Below are positions 44,107 to 53,985 of a stretch of 64,000 nt of DNA, piece by piece. The position numbers and the translations under genes are program-made. Positions within the stretch are counted from its first letter, which is position 1; the number at the start of each line of letters is the position of its first letter. This DNA is from Phaeodactylum tricornutum CCAP 1055/1 (taxonomy: Eukaryota; Bacillariophyta; Bacillariophyceae; Surirellales; Neidiaceae): assembly GCF_000150955.2 (NCBI RefSeq), contig NC_011699.1, positions 1-64,000 on the forward strand, in the 5' to 3' direction. Below the pieces are notes generated by a model. The model saw only the letters and a program-made list of their open reading frames with translations, did not search any database and was not told the DNA's origin.

Positions 44107-45324
44107 ATGAAAAGAACTATCGCAAGCCATAAAACTGGCATGTGGAAGAAGGGAAAAGCACCTATCGTCCCCGTCACAGTGTTGACGGGGTTCCTGGGCT
44201 CAGGTAAAACGACATTGCTGAATCATATTTTGGAGGATGATACCCACAACATGAAGTTTGCAGTCATTGAAAATGAATTCGGAGAAGTCGGAATCGACGA
44301 AACAATCTTGTCTGAAAATGTCGATGAAGAGATCATTGAGGTAATGAATGGCTGTATCTGCTGTACTGTTCGCGGAGACCTCGTCGTTGCCCTAAAAAAG
44401 CTGTACAAGAAAGTTGAGAGCTTTAATGGTGTCATAATTGAAACAACAGGTCTAGCAGATCCCGCTCCAGTTGTTCAAACTTTTTTCGTGGACGAAGACC
44501 TTCGCAAAATGTACAAGCTCGACAGCGTCATAACAGTGACGGACGCCAAGCATATTAATATCCGTCTAGACGAAAAGAAACCGGAAGGCGTCGAGAATGA
44601 AGCCTTGGAGCAAGTTGCCTTCGCTGACAAGATTATACTCAATAAAGTTGATTTGGCAGAAAATGAAGCCGAGCTTTCGGCAACTATGGCTCGGCTAAAA
44701 AGCATTAATCCTACTGCTCAGATTCTCAGTTGCAGCTACAGCAAGATCTCTCCCAAGGAATTACTCGGTATCAATGCCTTCGATTTGAAACGAGTACTCA
44801 AGTTCGACCCGGAATTTCTCGATGAAGGCCAAGAGCATCAGCATGACTCATCTGTAGTGTCGACTGCATCCAAGATTGAAGGTGAGTTCAATCACGAAAT
44901 GTTGCTTCGCTGGATTGAGCGCTTGGTCGTCGAAGACGGTGCGAACTTGTACCGATATAAGGGTGTGCTAGCTGTCAAAGGAAAAAAGGAGAAGTTTGTG
45001 TTCCAAGGCGTCGGAATGATGTTTTCTGGCTCGTTCGAGGGCAAGTGGAAAAAGAATGAAAAGAGAGAAAGTCGTTTTGTATTCATAGGCAAGAATTTGG
45101 ATAAAGAATTCCTCAAGTACGGCTTTGAAGCCTGCCTTGTCAAGGACAAGCTTCGTTTTGCGATTGGGCAGTCGGTCGAAGCTAACTGTGGAAAATGGAA
45201 GAAGGGCAAGGTCATTGAGCACTGGGATGACGGAAACGCATACCGCGTCCGCCTCACCAACTCAAACGAGGTCTGGGCACCTCTTGATATCGATGCATAC
45301 ATCCGTGCCACCGGAACTGTCTAG
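44107..45324 (+). CDS. CobW/COG0523-type GTPase with C-terminal extension
   Basis: A single exon of 405 residues. The G3E GTPase core shows Walker A GFLGSGKT (residues 28-35), the metal-binding motif GCICC (82-86), ETTGLADP and the guanine-specificity motif NKVD. The CobW C-terminal domain follows (LLRWIERLV to FVFIGKNLD). COG0523 proteins are metal chaperones or insertases, for zinc or cobalt among others. The CPELVPI motif that lets ZNG1 dock on methionine aminopeptidase is absent at the N-terminus, so it is probably not the ZNG1 orthologue. After the CobW_C part there are about 60 further residues (GQSVEANCGKWKKGKVIEHW, then NEVWAPLDIDAYIRATG) that look like a small Tudor/SH3-like module. 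An internal start at 44140 (MWKKGKAP) is possible. Confidence 0.92.
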   Translation: MKRTIASHKTGMWKKGKAPIVPVTVLTGFLGSGKTTLLNHILEDDTHNMKFAVIENEFGEVGIDETILSENVDEEIIEVMNGCICCTVRGDLVVALKKLYKKVESFNGVIIETTGLADPAPVVQTFFVDEDLRKMYKLDSVITVTDAKHINIRLDEKKPEGVENEALEQVAFADKIILNKVDLAENEAELSATMARLKSINPTAQILSCSYSKISPKELLGINAFDLKRVLKFDPEFLDEGQEHQHDSSVVSTASKIEGEFNHEMLLRWIERLVVEDGANLYRYKGVLAVKGKKEKFVFQGVGMMFSGSFEGKWKKNEKRESRFVFIGKNLDKEFLKYGFEACLVKDKLRFAIGQSVEANCGKWKKGKVIEHWDDGNAYRVRLTNSNEVWAPLDIDAYIRATGTV

Positions 45325-45843
45325 TTGACCGTGAGTTTACAGTAGTGATTGGCATCAGCTTAAAGAGTAAAAATGTCCTGAACCATGTGACATAAATGAA
45401 CCGCATCTGGTAGTGTAGGATGATGTATTGGATGAGCGTTCATTTCCAACGTTATTTTACATCTGACGGGCCCTGCGGATGCGATCAACCAATGTTCTGG
45501 AAAGATTTGAATGCCATGAATCAAATAAGACAACACCACAAGTTTCCCTTGAAGGGCAAGCACAGTATGAAACATAACCAATGAAAAAGAATATATACAA
45601 AGTAAAAAAATACATCGTTTAGCTCAAAGGTGACAGTGAATTCACCTGGAAAACCGGAGGAGTCAAAAAGCCAATGAATGCAGTACAACGATCGGAAAGG
45701 CGATGAATGGCAGAACTCTGCACAGGCGTTAGTAAACGGCTTACAAAAACAGTGATTCGCCCAAATAACGGTTACCATTTGGATTACAGCCCCAAAACTG
45801 TACCGAATTACACATTGGCAAGGGTTCCAGAGTACATGTTTTC
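45325..45843. other. convergent intergenic gap
   Basis: 519 bp between the 3' ends of the CobW gene and the FAM210-like gene. It should hold both 3' UTRs. No gene recognised. Confidence 0.45.
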
Positions 45844-46908
45844 CTATGACGGCCGTGGTTTTTTTGCGCCAGGCTTCTCATTAGTTCCAGCCGTATCCGT
45901 TGGTTCCAGAGTTGCCACTTTTTCTACTGCAGTCTTGGGGGCGTAGCCCAAATACCGAGCAATCTTTGGAGTAATCGGTAACGCAACCGCCAATCGTACC
46001 GGTTCAGTGAACTTGGTGGCAATCCAAGCTACTGCCAGATTGGCGTACGTCGGATTGCTCTCCACTACATGTGCGTAGGGCTGCGTAATGCTGTGGTGCT
46101 GCATGAAATCTACCACCAATTGGACGGTATCTTTTGTTTCGTCGGCTTGTCCCAGAAAACCAAACACACTGGCTGGATCCAAAACGCCGGACTGGACTCC
46201 CATAAACAAGCAGCCGAGAGTCGTTAAGTACAGTGATCCGTACGTGACCACAAAAACGGGTCCGTACTGTTGAAACATGGCCTTCACAGATTTGGCACCG
46301 GCTCGTGCCGATTGTCCCGGATGCTCCGTAAATTCATCATAGTGCCCCCGAGCGTTGGTACGAATTTTTGACGCGCGTTCCCGCCATTGCTGCCTGTTGT
46401 CGTCGTATCGCTCCCGAAATGTACGTTTCGTGTCCTCGTCGATGCGTTCTTCTTCCTTCTGTGCAGTACTACTAGTATCGGAGGATCGTTCCAAGTCCAA
46501 CTGCTCCTTCGTGCTGGTTTGGACTACATCGACGCTAGATCTACTACTATTTGAAGATTTTCCCGAACTTGCAGCGGACGTGGGGGCGCTAACGGAAGAC
46601 TTCCATCGGATCGATTGTTGATTCAGAAAGGGCTGAGACGGTTGGAAACATTGTCGCTGGAAGGCGTGAGGGTCTCTTATTGCCTTAGAATTGGGAAAGG
46701 TGGATAAGAATGAAAGAAGAGCCGGAGAGTTCGGCAGTAATGACGACCGATTCGACGGCAGCAACGAAGTGGTGTAGGCGGGTGTCGAAGAAAAACGATT
46801 CGACGAAAGTGCTACTCCTTCTCGTAAAGGGCATCCAGCAGCAAGTTTAACACCACACAGCCGTTCGGCTCGCTTTGCAACAACGCGCGATGCTAGCATA
46901 GCAACCAC
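45844..46908 (-). CDS. FAM210/DUF1279-like mitochondrial membrane protein
   Basis: A single exon of 354 residues on the minus strand. The N-terminus (MLASRVVAKRAERL, then serine-, arginine- and leucine-rich to about residue 100) looks like a mitochondrial presequence. A charged linker follows, then the DUF1279 core from about residue 210: SVKAMFQQYGPVFVVTYGSL, YLTTLGCLFMGVQSGVLD with one membrane helix, and WIATKFTEPVRLAVALPIT, ending with IARYLGY. In animals FAM210A/B sit in the mitochondrial inner membrane and affect mitochondrial translation. Plant and algal relatives may be in mitochondria or plastids; the presequence lacks the diatom plastid pattern. The tail is lysine- and proline-rich. 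Confidence 0.82.
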   Translation of the reverse strand: MVAMLASRVVAKRAERLCGVKLAAGCPLREGVALSSNRFSSTPAYTTSLLPSNRSSLLPNSPALLSFLSTFPNSKAIRDPHAFQRQCFQPSQPFLNQQSIRWKSSVSAPTSAASSGKSSNSSRSSVDVVQTSTKEQLDLERSSDTSSTAQKEEERIDEDTKRTFRERYDDNRQQWRERASKIRTNARGHYDEFTEHPGQSARAGAKSVKAMFQQYGPVFVVTYGSLYLTTLGCLFMGVQSGVLDPASVFGFLGQADETKDTVQLVVDFMQHHSITQPYAHVVESNPTYANLAVAWIATKFTEPVRLAVALPITPKIARYLGYAPKTAVEKVATLEPTDTAGTNEKPGAKKPRPS

Positions 46909-47419
46909 TTTGTATTCGCAGTAAAAGATTCGCTCGTATGCAGACGCTGTGTCGTAAAAATCTCAGGATTCGTGGGTGGATTGTTTTTCTTCGTCGTAGG
47001 ACGGTGTGTCTCGATGAGGCCACCGTACCGGTACTTCCCAGGTAATTACGGAATGAATGATTTGTCTTATTAGTACTCGGTGTAGTCGGTAGCGAATAAT
47101 CACAGTCGATATAAAACAGGTGGCGTGAGAAAAGAAATCCGTCGAACATTCATTCCGTGAACAGCGAGATTCGTACGTCAGATGTCCGGTGGAGATAAGC
47201 TTGCAGTTAGGTCGACTCATTCACGACTTAATTCCCTTCGCATGACTGAAAGTGAGTCTGACTCACTGTTAGTCATTGTCAAGCCATCTTTGTTCTTTCA
47301 CAGCGTTTGACGCTGCTGATGATTCGTTTATTGATTTTGCTTGCTCCCTCTTTTCAAGGGGCTATTCAACAATAAACCCCGTTCAGGCTCCGCTTTGTAC
47401 ACCCAATCCTTTTGTAGAC
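46909..47419. promoter_or_regulatory. divergent upstream region with a perfect palindrome
   Basis: 511 bp between the FAM210-like gene and the small protein gene at 47420. It contains the 17-nt palindrome described separately. An in-frame ATG at 47276 would extend the plus-strand gene by 48 residues; it is considered less likely. Confidence 0.45.
47251..47267. promoter_or_regulatory. 17-nt palindrome AGTGAGTCTGACTCACT
   Basis: A perfect inverted repeat around one central T, with TGACTCA inside, the core of AP-1-type bZIP sites. Outer arms TGACT (47243-47247) and AGTCA (47271-47275) extend it to an imperfect inverted repeat of about 33 bp. Diatoms have many bZIP factors, so a binding site is plausible. 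This is not tested. Confidence 0.5.
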
Positions 47420-47815
47420 ATGGTCTTACCTGCAAGTAGTACACTCGGCAGCGTTCGTATTTCGAATGCCGGTGTTGCCTCTGTGCGCGGTCTGTATCGA
47501 CCGCGGCCGTTTACAGTAGTTCCGACGGGTTTTGCCAAAGTCTGCAATGCGATGAATTGGCCAGCGACTGAGACTTGGCACAAACTTGCGGTTGCGGATA
47601 TGCCCTGGTGGGAGCACGAACACAACTGCAGCTATTTATATTTCCATGTTGACGGTACCTGTTGGCTAGACGAACCCTCCGGAAATGGCGTCTACATTGC
47701 CCCATACGATACACTTGATAGTGTGCCGTCATGCACATTGGTGCCTACCCAGGGATGGACACCGCTAGGGCAGGCTCCGTTGCCGCTACCGACCATTGAG
47801 CTCGTACAACAATAG
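47420..47815 (+). CDS. small unknown protein with Trp-rich compact fold
   Basis: 131 residues from the ATG at 47420. No signal peptide or membrane segment. It has an N-terminal GSVRISNAGVASVRGLYRP, a central VPTGFAKVC and WHKLAVADMPWWEHEHNCSY, then LYFHVDGTCWLDEPSGNGVY. The pattern G-x-x-x-V-x-G-x-Y near the start, and then D-G-x-x-W-x-D-x-P-x-G-x-G-V-Y, looks like a short beta-rich domain that I associate with proteins of marine algae, often with wording like VNGxY. I cannot name a family or a function. A longer start at 47276 is open but adds a stretch without conserved look. Confidence 0.62.
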   Translation: MVLPASSTLGSVRISNAGVASVRGLYRPRPFTVVPTGFAKVCNAMNWPATETWHKLAVADMPWWEHEHNCSYLYFHVDGTCWLDEPSGNGVYIAPYDTLDSVPSCTLVPTQGWTPLGQAPLPLPTIELVQQ

Positions 47816-47976
47816 CAGCAGTGGGAGCCATGCCTGCGCCGATACAACAAACGAAAGGTTGTACTTGTAAACAAAAGAGATCCTTTAAGCCTCTGCGTTC
47901 TAAAGCGAAAAAGAATCTAGATTTCGGTTACGTAACCAAAGGCAATCGGAATGATCTGAGACGAGATGCATGGTTT

Positions 47977-48773
47977 CTATTCGTTTACACGCTCAATGTA
48001 TTCTCCCTTGTCGGTGTCAACCTTAATTTTGGCTCCCTGTTCCACAAAGCCAGGTACACTAATCACGGCTCCACTGGAAAGGGTTGCAGGCTTGGTGTAG
48101 CCCTGAGCTGTGTTGCCCTTCATGTTGGGCTCGGTTTCGACGACTTCGTAGACAGCCGTCGAGGGGACAACGACCTCAATAATTTTATCTTTGAAAAGTA
48201 CTAGAGAAATTTCGCTGCCCTCCGTAATCCATTTGACTTTATCGTCGACTACCTTGTCACTGACGGGAATTTCCTCGAATGTTTCCGAATTCATAAAAAA
48301 GAATGTGTTCTGCAGTATTGGAGAGATTGTGTTTGTCAGACAAGACTTTGTGAGAACCAGGCCAGACCACACGTCCAAAATCATAATTATCGCCATCGGC
48401 TTTATGTAAAGTAGGTACGTACACCTTCTGAGTAAGTAAACTGTGCGCCAATCTTTTCAATCAAGGCCGTTTCGAACTTTTCTCCGCTTCGGTATGTGTT
48501 CTCAATGGTAGTGCCCCGCATTAAATTCTTAAACTTGATGGTCGTCTTGGCAGCACCTCGGGCCTGTTTCATGATGGAAAAGTTCAGTACCTTGTAAGGT
48601 TCGCCGTCAATCTCGACGGTTAGTCCATTCTTAATATCGGATGTGTCCACAGCGACGGACAAGCTTGAGGCTGACCGCGCAAAAGCTGGCGTCGGTGGTA
48701 AAAACGCTGATGCCGACCCAATCAAGGCCAGGAAAGGCGCACTCAGCAGGACAATGGAAGAAGTGAATTTCAT
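47977..48773 (-). CDS. efp: plastid-targeted elongation factor P
   Basis: Two exons on the minus strand, 48773-48423 and 48309-47977, with a 113-bp intron (48310-48422). The splice joins FTYSEG to NTFFFMNSETFEEI, a family hallmark. The product is 227 residues, about 185 after removal of the leader. The N-terminus is a textbook diatom plastid presequence: a signal peptide ending ..GSASAFLPPTPAFARS with the ASA-F-P motif. EF-P helps ribosomes through proline runs. The tip of domain I reads MKQARGAAKTTIK, with an arginine (R72) where E. coli EF-P has the modified lysine. Arginine at this place is typical of EF-Ps that are rhamnosylated. The three-domain layout is complete, ending ..IKVDTDKGEYIERVNE. 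Confidence 0.95.
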
Positions 48774-49474
48774 GTTTGATCTTTTACTTCGAAAGTTTTG
48801 AAGATTGCTCGTGCTCTTGCTGAACTTCCAAGGTTCCCCAGTGCTTGTACCGAAAGATTTCTACGTCCAGGTATAGATAGCTCTGGCGGCGAAAAAAGGG
48901 CGAAGGTTGTCCGACGGGATAGCTCGTGATATGGTCTGGTTCGTTTTGTGTGGTGTTGGGATTCTGGTCACGCTCGTGATGCTGATGGTGTAGGAGGGAG
49001 TCGTTCGTATGTGGGTCTTGTCGGCATCCATTCTCCCGCGTCTGTCCGTTGCTACCTCGTTCTAAAAATGAACGAACGGCATACAAACGTCAGTCCAGTC
49101 TGTCAGGCTCTCCCTCTCGACCGACACAATGGGCACGTTACCTATCCCCCCACTTGATATGCCAGTCAAATTTTCAAAATAGAGAGAGTTCGGAATTGAG
49201 AATCTGTCTCTCCGATATGTACAAAATTCTCCGCTCCACGTGTGGAATTGGTGTGTTCCTTTGCTTGTTTGTCTGCGCCTTCGATAAGACGGACAGGAGG
49301 ACCACACCACCAACAACACACGCCCTGAGGAACGACTGACGGTGATGGATGTACCGCAACGAAAGCGAAAAAGAACAACCAACACAAAAACGGCAAACGC
49401 TTCATTCAACTGATTGATTACCAATCAACGATCCAAACATTGGGGTAGACAATCTTCCGCTGCTGCTTTTTACG
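48774..49474. promoter_or_regulatory. divergent upstream region of EF-P and ABC-F genes
   Basis: 701 bp between two head-to-head genes whose products both look plastid-directed and ribosome-linked. No motif was assigned; short frames in it have no domain. Confidence 0.45.
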
Positions 49475-52114
49475 ATGACAAGATGGGATAGCAATCGACG
49501 TCAAGTGTCATCGACGCTTTTGCTGTACTGCGCGGTATCGTGTGAGGCATTTTCCGGGTCGTTCTACACGCACACGCAGCCGTCCGCACCGACACGGCCA
49601 TCCTTTGTCGGAACGAGGAGTGCCGGTACACGTTTGTTTGCCAAGAAGAAGAAGTCTCCGGCAGCAATGGCTCTGGAAAAGCTGGACAATCTCTCCTTTT
49701 TGGACGAGGAAGTACCCTTGTCCAAAAAAGAACAATTGCAACTGGAAAAGAAGCAACAGAAATTGGTGAAACAGCAGCAGGAACTGCAAGCCATCGACGC
49801 TGTGGAAGACGAATCTTCTGCTAAAATCAAGACGCCGGTTGAAAAGCACGCCGCACAAGGCGATAGTGTGGAGTTTCAGCCGTCACAACCAAAGAAATTG
49901 AGTAAAAAGGAAGAAATGTTACAAAAGGCGCTCGAGTTAGAAGCTGCCGATGAAGCCAGTGCGAACGCTATTTCTTCGGATTTTGACGAACCTCAGCTAT
50001 CAAAAAAAGAACTCAAGGCCTTACTGAAAAAGGAAGAGAAAATGGCGGCCAAACTTGAGAAGAAAATGGCCAAGAAACAGCAAGTCGTAGACAATGACGA
50101 GCGTGACGAGAGTCTGACTGCAACAGATGCAACGGTCGACGATGAAATTTCGGTAAACATGGATGTAAACGAAGTCTTCAATGGTGAAGAGACAGATGAG
50201 GAAGCCCCGAAAATTAGGTTGAGTTTGGAGGACAAGATTCGCAAAGAACGACCGCCGCCAAGAATTCGTGTCATGGAAAGCTCACAGCCTGGTTACCAGT
50301 CTCTCCGCCTCGAAGATATCGGAATTACCTTTCGCAACCAAGAAGTCTTGAAAGACGTGACTTGGGGTGTGCAAACTGGGGATCGAATTGGACTGGTCGG
50401 GGCGAATGGTGCTGGGAAAACGACACAGCTACGCATTTTGGCTGGCGAACTAGAACCTACGACCGGGGACGTCGTCAAGTCGAGCAAGGATTTGCGAGTC
50501 GCCATGCTCCGACAAGAATTTATCGATGAGCTGGTTCCGGAACGCACCTTGCGAGAAGAGTTTCTGAGCATTTTTGGAGTAGAAAATCAAATTCTGGAGG
50601 ATCTCAAGAGTTCGGAACAGGAACTCGAGAGCACCCCGCCGGAAAATTCCGAAAAAATGCAAGAAATTCTGGATCGTATGCAGGAACTCCAAAATAAGGC
50701 AGAAAACAAGGCTGTTTATGCGCTGGAGTCTCGTGTGCAGAAAGTTATGGACTTGATGGGTTTCACGGATGATGAAACGGAAGATCTGGTTGCTAGCTTT
50801 TCTGGTGGCTGGAAAATGCGCATTGGACTCGGCAAAGTTTTGCTTAAAGATCCAAATATCTTACTGCTTGATGAACCTACCAATCATTTAGATCTGGATA
50901 GTGTGGAATGGTTGGAATCGTTCCTGCGTCAGCAAAATATTCCCATGGTGATTGTAAGCCACGATCGCGAGTTTTTGGATCAAGTCTGCACCAAAATCGT
51001 CGACGCTGAAGGTGGTATCTGTACCGAGTATGAGGGCAACTACTCGCGATTCCTGCAGCTGAAGAAAGCCCGTATGGACGCCTGGCAGGCGGCGTACGAT
51101 GCTCAGGAAAAGAAAATCAAAGAAGAGCGCAAGTGGATTCAAAAATTCAAAGTAAAACAACCGCAGGCTGTAAAGCAGCGCCAAGCCAAGCTTGAAAAAC
51201 AAATCAAGAGTGACGACTATGTCAAGAAGCCTCCATTTGTCGGCAAACCTTTCCGGTTTCGTTTTCCGGACGCACCTCGTCTAAGTCCAGAGGTAGCCAA
51301 TGTCAAACATTTGTCTCACGCATATCGTAACGAACAAGCTCAGAATCGTTTGTTTGAAGATTGTGAGCTCTTTATTGAGAAGGGCGATCGGATCGCTGTA
51401 CTCGGGCCCAATGGTTCGGGCAAGTCGACACTTTTGCGATTGTTGGTTGGTCGAGAGAAGCCCGACGATGGGAGTGCCGAAATCATAGGACAAAATGTGA
51501 TAATGAACTATTTTGAACAGAATCAAGCGGACGCACTTGATCTCGACAAAACTGTGTTGGAGACAATACAAGGCAACAGCAGTGGTCAGTCCTACAACGA
51601 ACTCCGAGCGCTACTAGGACAATTTCTGTTCAAGGGAGATGCAGTCGACAAGAAGATTGAATTCTTGAGTGGAGGAGAAAAGGCACGGCTTTCTTTATGT
51701 TGTATGATGCTTCGACCGGCCAACTTGTTGATTTTGGACGAACCGACCAATCATTTGGATATTCCGGCGAAAGAGATGCTTGAGGAAGCTCTGCAACACT
51801 TTATGGGTTCAATCATGGTTGTATCCCACGATCGTTACTTTATTTCCAAGGTCGCTACTTCCATTGTAGCGATTGAAGATCGCAAGCTGGCCAAGTATCA
51901 GGGCGATTACAAGTTTTACATGGAGAAGAGCACGCACATCAAGGAAAAAGTGGAAGCCCGGTACGTCAGTGGTGTAGATCGTATCGAATCGGCACCCATT
52001 ATTGATCTGGAAGAAATCGTCAAGCCGAAAAAGAATTTTGGTGGAGCCAAAACAGCCGGCTTGGTAACGAGAAAAGACAAGGGTATCAAGAATGCTAAGC
52101 GAATGAAAACTTAA
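49475..52114 (+). CDS. ABC-F family ATPase, probably plastid-targeted
   Basis: A single exon of 879 residues. The N-terminus has a hydrophobic run followed by an F (STLLLYCAVSCEAFSGSF), then a serine/threonine/proline- and arginine-rich stretch, which fits a diatom plastid presequence. Residues about 60-260 are charged and probably coiled coil (KKEQLQLEKKQQKLVKQQQE). Two ABC cassettes follow. The first has Walker A GANGAGKTTQ (about 309-318), signature FSGGWKMRIG and LLLDEPTNHLD. The second has GPNGSGKSTL (about 642-651), signature LSGGEKARLS and LILDEPTNHLD. The linker between them carries the ABC-F tower-type helices. No membrane domain is present. ABC-F proteins act on ribosomes, for example EttA at the E site, and plants have plastid members. 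The gene runs head to head with EF-P. Confidence 0.9.
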   Translation: MTRWDSNRRQVSSTLLLYCAVSCEAFSGSFYTHTQPSAPTRPSFVGTRSAGTRLFAKKKKSPAAMALEKLDNLSFLDEEVPLSKKEQLQLEKKQQKLVKQQQELQAIDAVEDESSAKIKTPVEKHAAQGDSVEFQPSQPKKLSKKEEMLQKALELEAADEASANAISSDFDEPQLSKKELKALLKKEEKMAAKLEKKMAKKQQVVDNDERDESLTATDATVDDEISVNMDVNEVFNGEETDEEAPKIRLSLEDKIRKERPPPRIRVMESSQPGYQSLRLEDIGITFRNQEVLKDVTWGVQTGDRIGLVGANGAGKTTQLRILAGELEPTTGDVVKSSKDLRVAMLRQEFIDELVPERTLREEFLSIFGVENQILEDLKSSEQELESTPPENSEKMQEILDRMQELQNKAENKAVYALESRVQKVMDLMGFTDDETEDLVASFSGGWKMRIGLGKVLLKDPNILLLDEPTNHLDLDSVEWLESFLRQQNIPMVIVSHDREFLDQVCTKIVDAEGGICTEYEGNYSRFLQLKKARMDAWQAAYDAQEKKIKEERKWIQKFKVKQPQAVKQRQAKLEKQIKSDDYVKKPPFVGKPFRFRFPDAPRLSPEVANVKHLSHAYRNEQAQNRLFEDCELFIEKGDRIAVLGPNGSGKSTLLRLLVGREKPDDGSAEIIGQNVIMNYFEQNQADALDLDKTVLETIQGNSSGQSYNELRALLGQFLFKGDAVDKKIEFLSGGEKARLSLCCMMLRPANLLILDEPTNHLDIPAKEMLEEALQHFMGSIMVVSHDRYFISKVATSIVAIEDRKLAKYQGDYKFYMEKSTHIKEKVEARYVSGVDRIESAPIIDLEEIVKPKKNFGGAKTAGLVTRKDKGIKNAKRMKT

Positions 52115-52306
52115 ACTGCACTAATAGAATCCCAACCATTGCTGTGGATGAAAGTATGGACTTGGCTATGATTAGTTGAAAGACTCGAAAAGAGAGTTTT
52201 TGCAGCAGCTTCTAAGGGTTGATTGAAGTAGGTTTTGTGGGTTCGATGCTTGTCGATTGTTTCCAGTTATACTTACGCACGAACAGGCAAGCGTTCGAGC
52301 GCGACT

Positions 52307-53985
52307 TTACTGTCCCATCCATGCGGTTGTTCGAAAGTTTTCTCCCGGGAAAGTCACCTTGCCTGCTTCCAGTTCGGCCTCGATACGCAAGAGTTGATTG
52401 TATTTGGCCAAACGTTCCGATCGGCAGGGCGCGCCCGTCTTGATCTGTCCCGTGCACAATCCGACGGCTAAATCAGCAATGTAGGTATCTTCGGTTTCGC
52501 CGGAACGGTGAGACGTCATAACACCCCAACCTGCTTTTTTCGCCTTGGTCACGGCAGCGATGGATTCGGAAATGGAACCGATTTGGTTTACCTTGAGCAA
52601 CAAGCACGTGCAGGCCTTTTCGTCAATGGCACGTTCAATCTTTTCAATGTTAGTGACGGTCAAATCGTCACCAACCACTTGGAAGGTGGCACCATTCTTG
52701 GTTGTAAATTTGGACCAGTTCTCCCAGTCGTCTTCGTCAAAGGGGTCTTCGATGGTGACGATGGGAAAGTCGGCTGCCAGCGACTGGTATAAATTACCGA
52801 GTTCTTCTCCAGATACAATGTCACCATCGTACTTGAAGTCCAAATCGTATTCATCTTTGCCCTTGACTTTAAACTCGCTCGCGGCAACATCGAGACCAAT
52901 CTTGCATTTACCATCGTATCCGGCCTTGGAAATTGCTTCCATGATGAGTTCACAGCCTTCGCGGTTGTCACATGGCGGAGCGAATCCACCTTCGTCGCCA
53001 ATCAGAGTCGCGTCGCCACCAAACTTGGCCTTGATGATTTTCCCCAAGGTATGGTACACTTCGCAACCAATCTGCATGGCTTCGGCAAATGATTTGGCAC
53101 CCGTCGGGATAACGAAATATTCCTGAAAGGCGAGTTTGTTCCCCGCATGGGAGCCTCCATTAATAACGTTGAAGCAGGGGACGGGCATAGTGTAGGTGTC
53201 CAGATTGTTGCCGGCTAGATCGGCAAAATGCCGATAAAGGGGGACTTTCTTCGCGGCGGCTCCGGCTTTGGCAACGGCAAGGCTGACCCCCAAAATGGCG
53301 TTGGCCCCGAGGTTGGCCTTGTTGGGTGTTCCGTCAAGTTCCAGCATGACGTCGTCGACGGATCCCTGTCCGACCGGATCCATACCCATGACGGCTGGTC
53401 CGAGTATGTCGTTGACGTTCTGTACGGCCTGGAGGACACCCTTGCCCATGTAGCGGTCGCCGCCATCGCGCAGCTCGACAGCTTCGTAGGCACCGGTGGA
53501 AGCCCCGGACGGTACCGACGCGCGGAAGACTCCGTCGGCGGTCGTCACTTCGACCTCCACGGTAGGATTGCCGCGGGAATCCAAAATCTCACGGGCGAGA
53601 ACGCCCGTGATGCCGGACATGGCGAGTGTAGTGACGGAGGACGAAGCCGAACCCCGCGTGGTACTTGTCAAAGAAGTCGTCGTCGACCGTGGAGCAAAGG
53701 CTAGCGTGGTGCCTGTAAAGTAGACAAACGTGGTGAGTGAGAACAGTGTCTGTAGGGCAAGCCGTCGTTCCGATAGACAAGAAGATGTCGTTTGATTCGA
53801 TGAGAATAACCACCGTTCGGATCGTTGGTGCTATCCGATCCACATGGAACGACTCCATCGGCGCTGCGGCTTTTCGACGCGTCCGTTATGCATACCGACA
53901 GTAGCGAATCTCCAGGCAAAAACAGGAGTCGTCACGTACCAGCAACCGCAAAGAGAGCCAAGAGAGTCGAAGGCTTGAAAAGCAT
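52307..53985 (-). CDS. plastid-type enolase
   Basis: Two exons on the minus strand, 53985-53940 and 53712-52307, with a 227-bp GT-AG intron (53713-53939); 483 residues. Exon 1 codes only for the start of a signal peptide ([15 protein letters not shown]). Across the splice the sequence reads [14 protein letters not shown], a diatom plastid motif with F at the cleavage point. The enolase part begins [22 protein letters not shown]. Catalytic signatures are all present: [42 protein letters not shown] and [12 protein letters not shown]. Enolase turns 2-phosphoglycerate into phosphoenolpyruvate, and a plastid copy would complete lower glycolysis there. Without exon 1 the protein would look cytosolic. 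The 3' end is 192 bp from the ABC-F gene. Confidence 0.93.
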
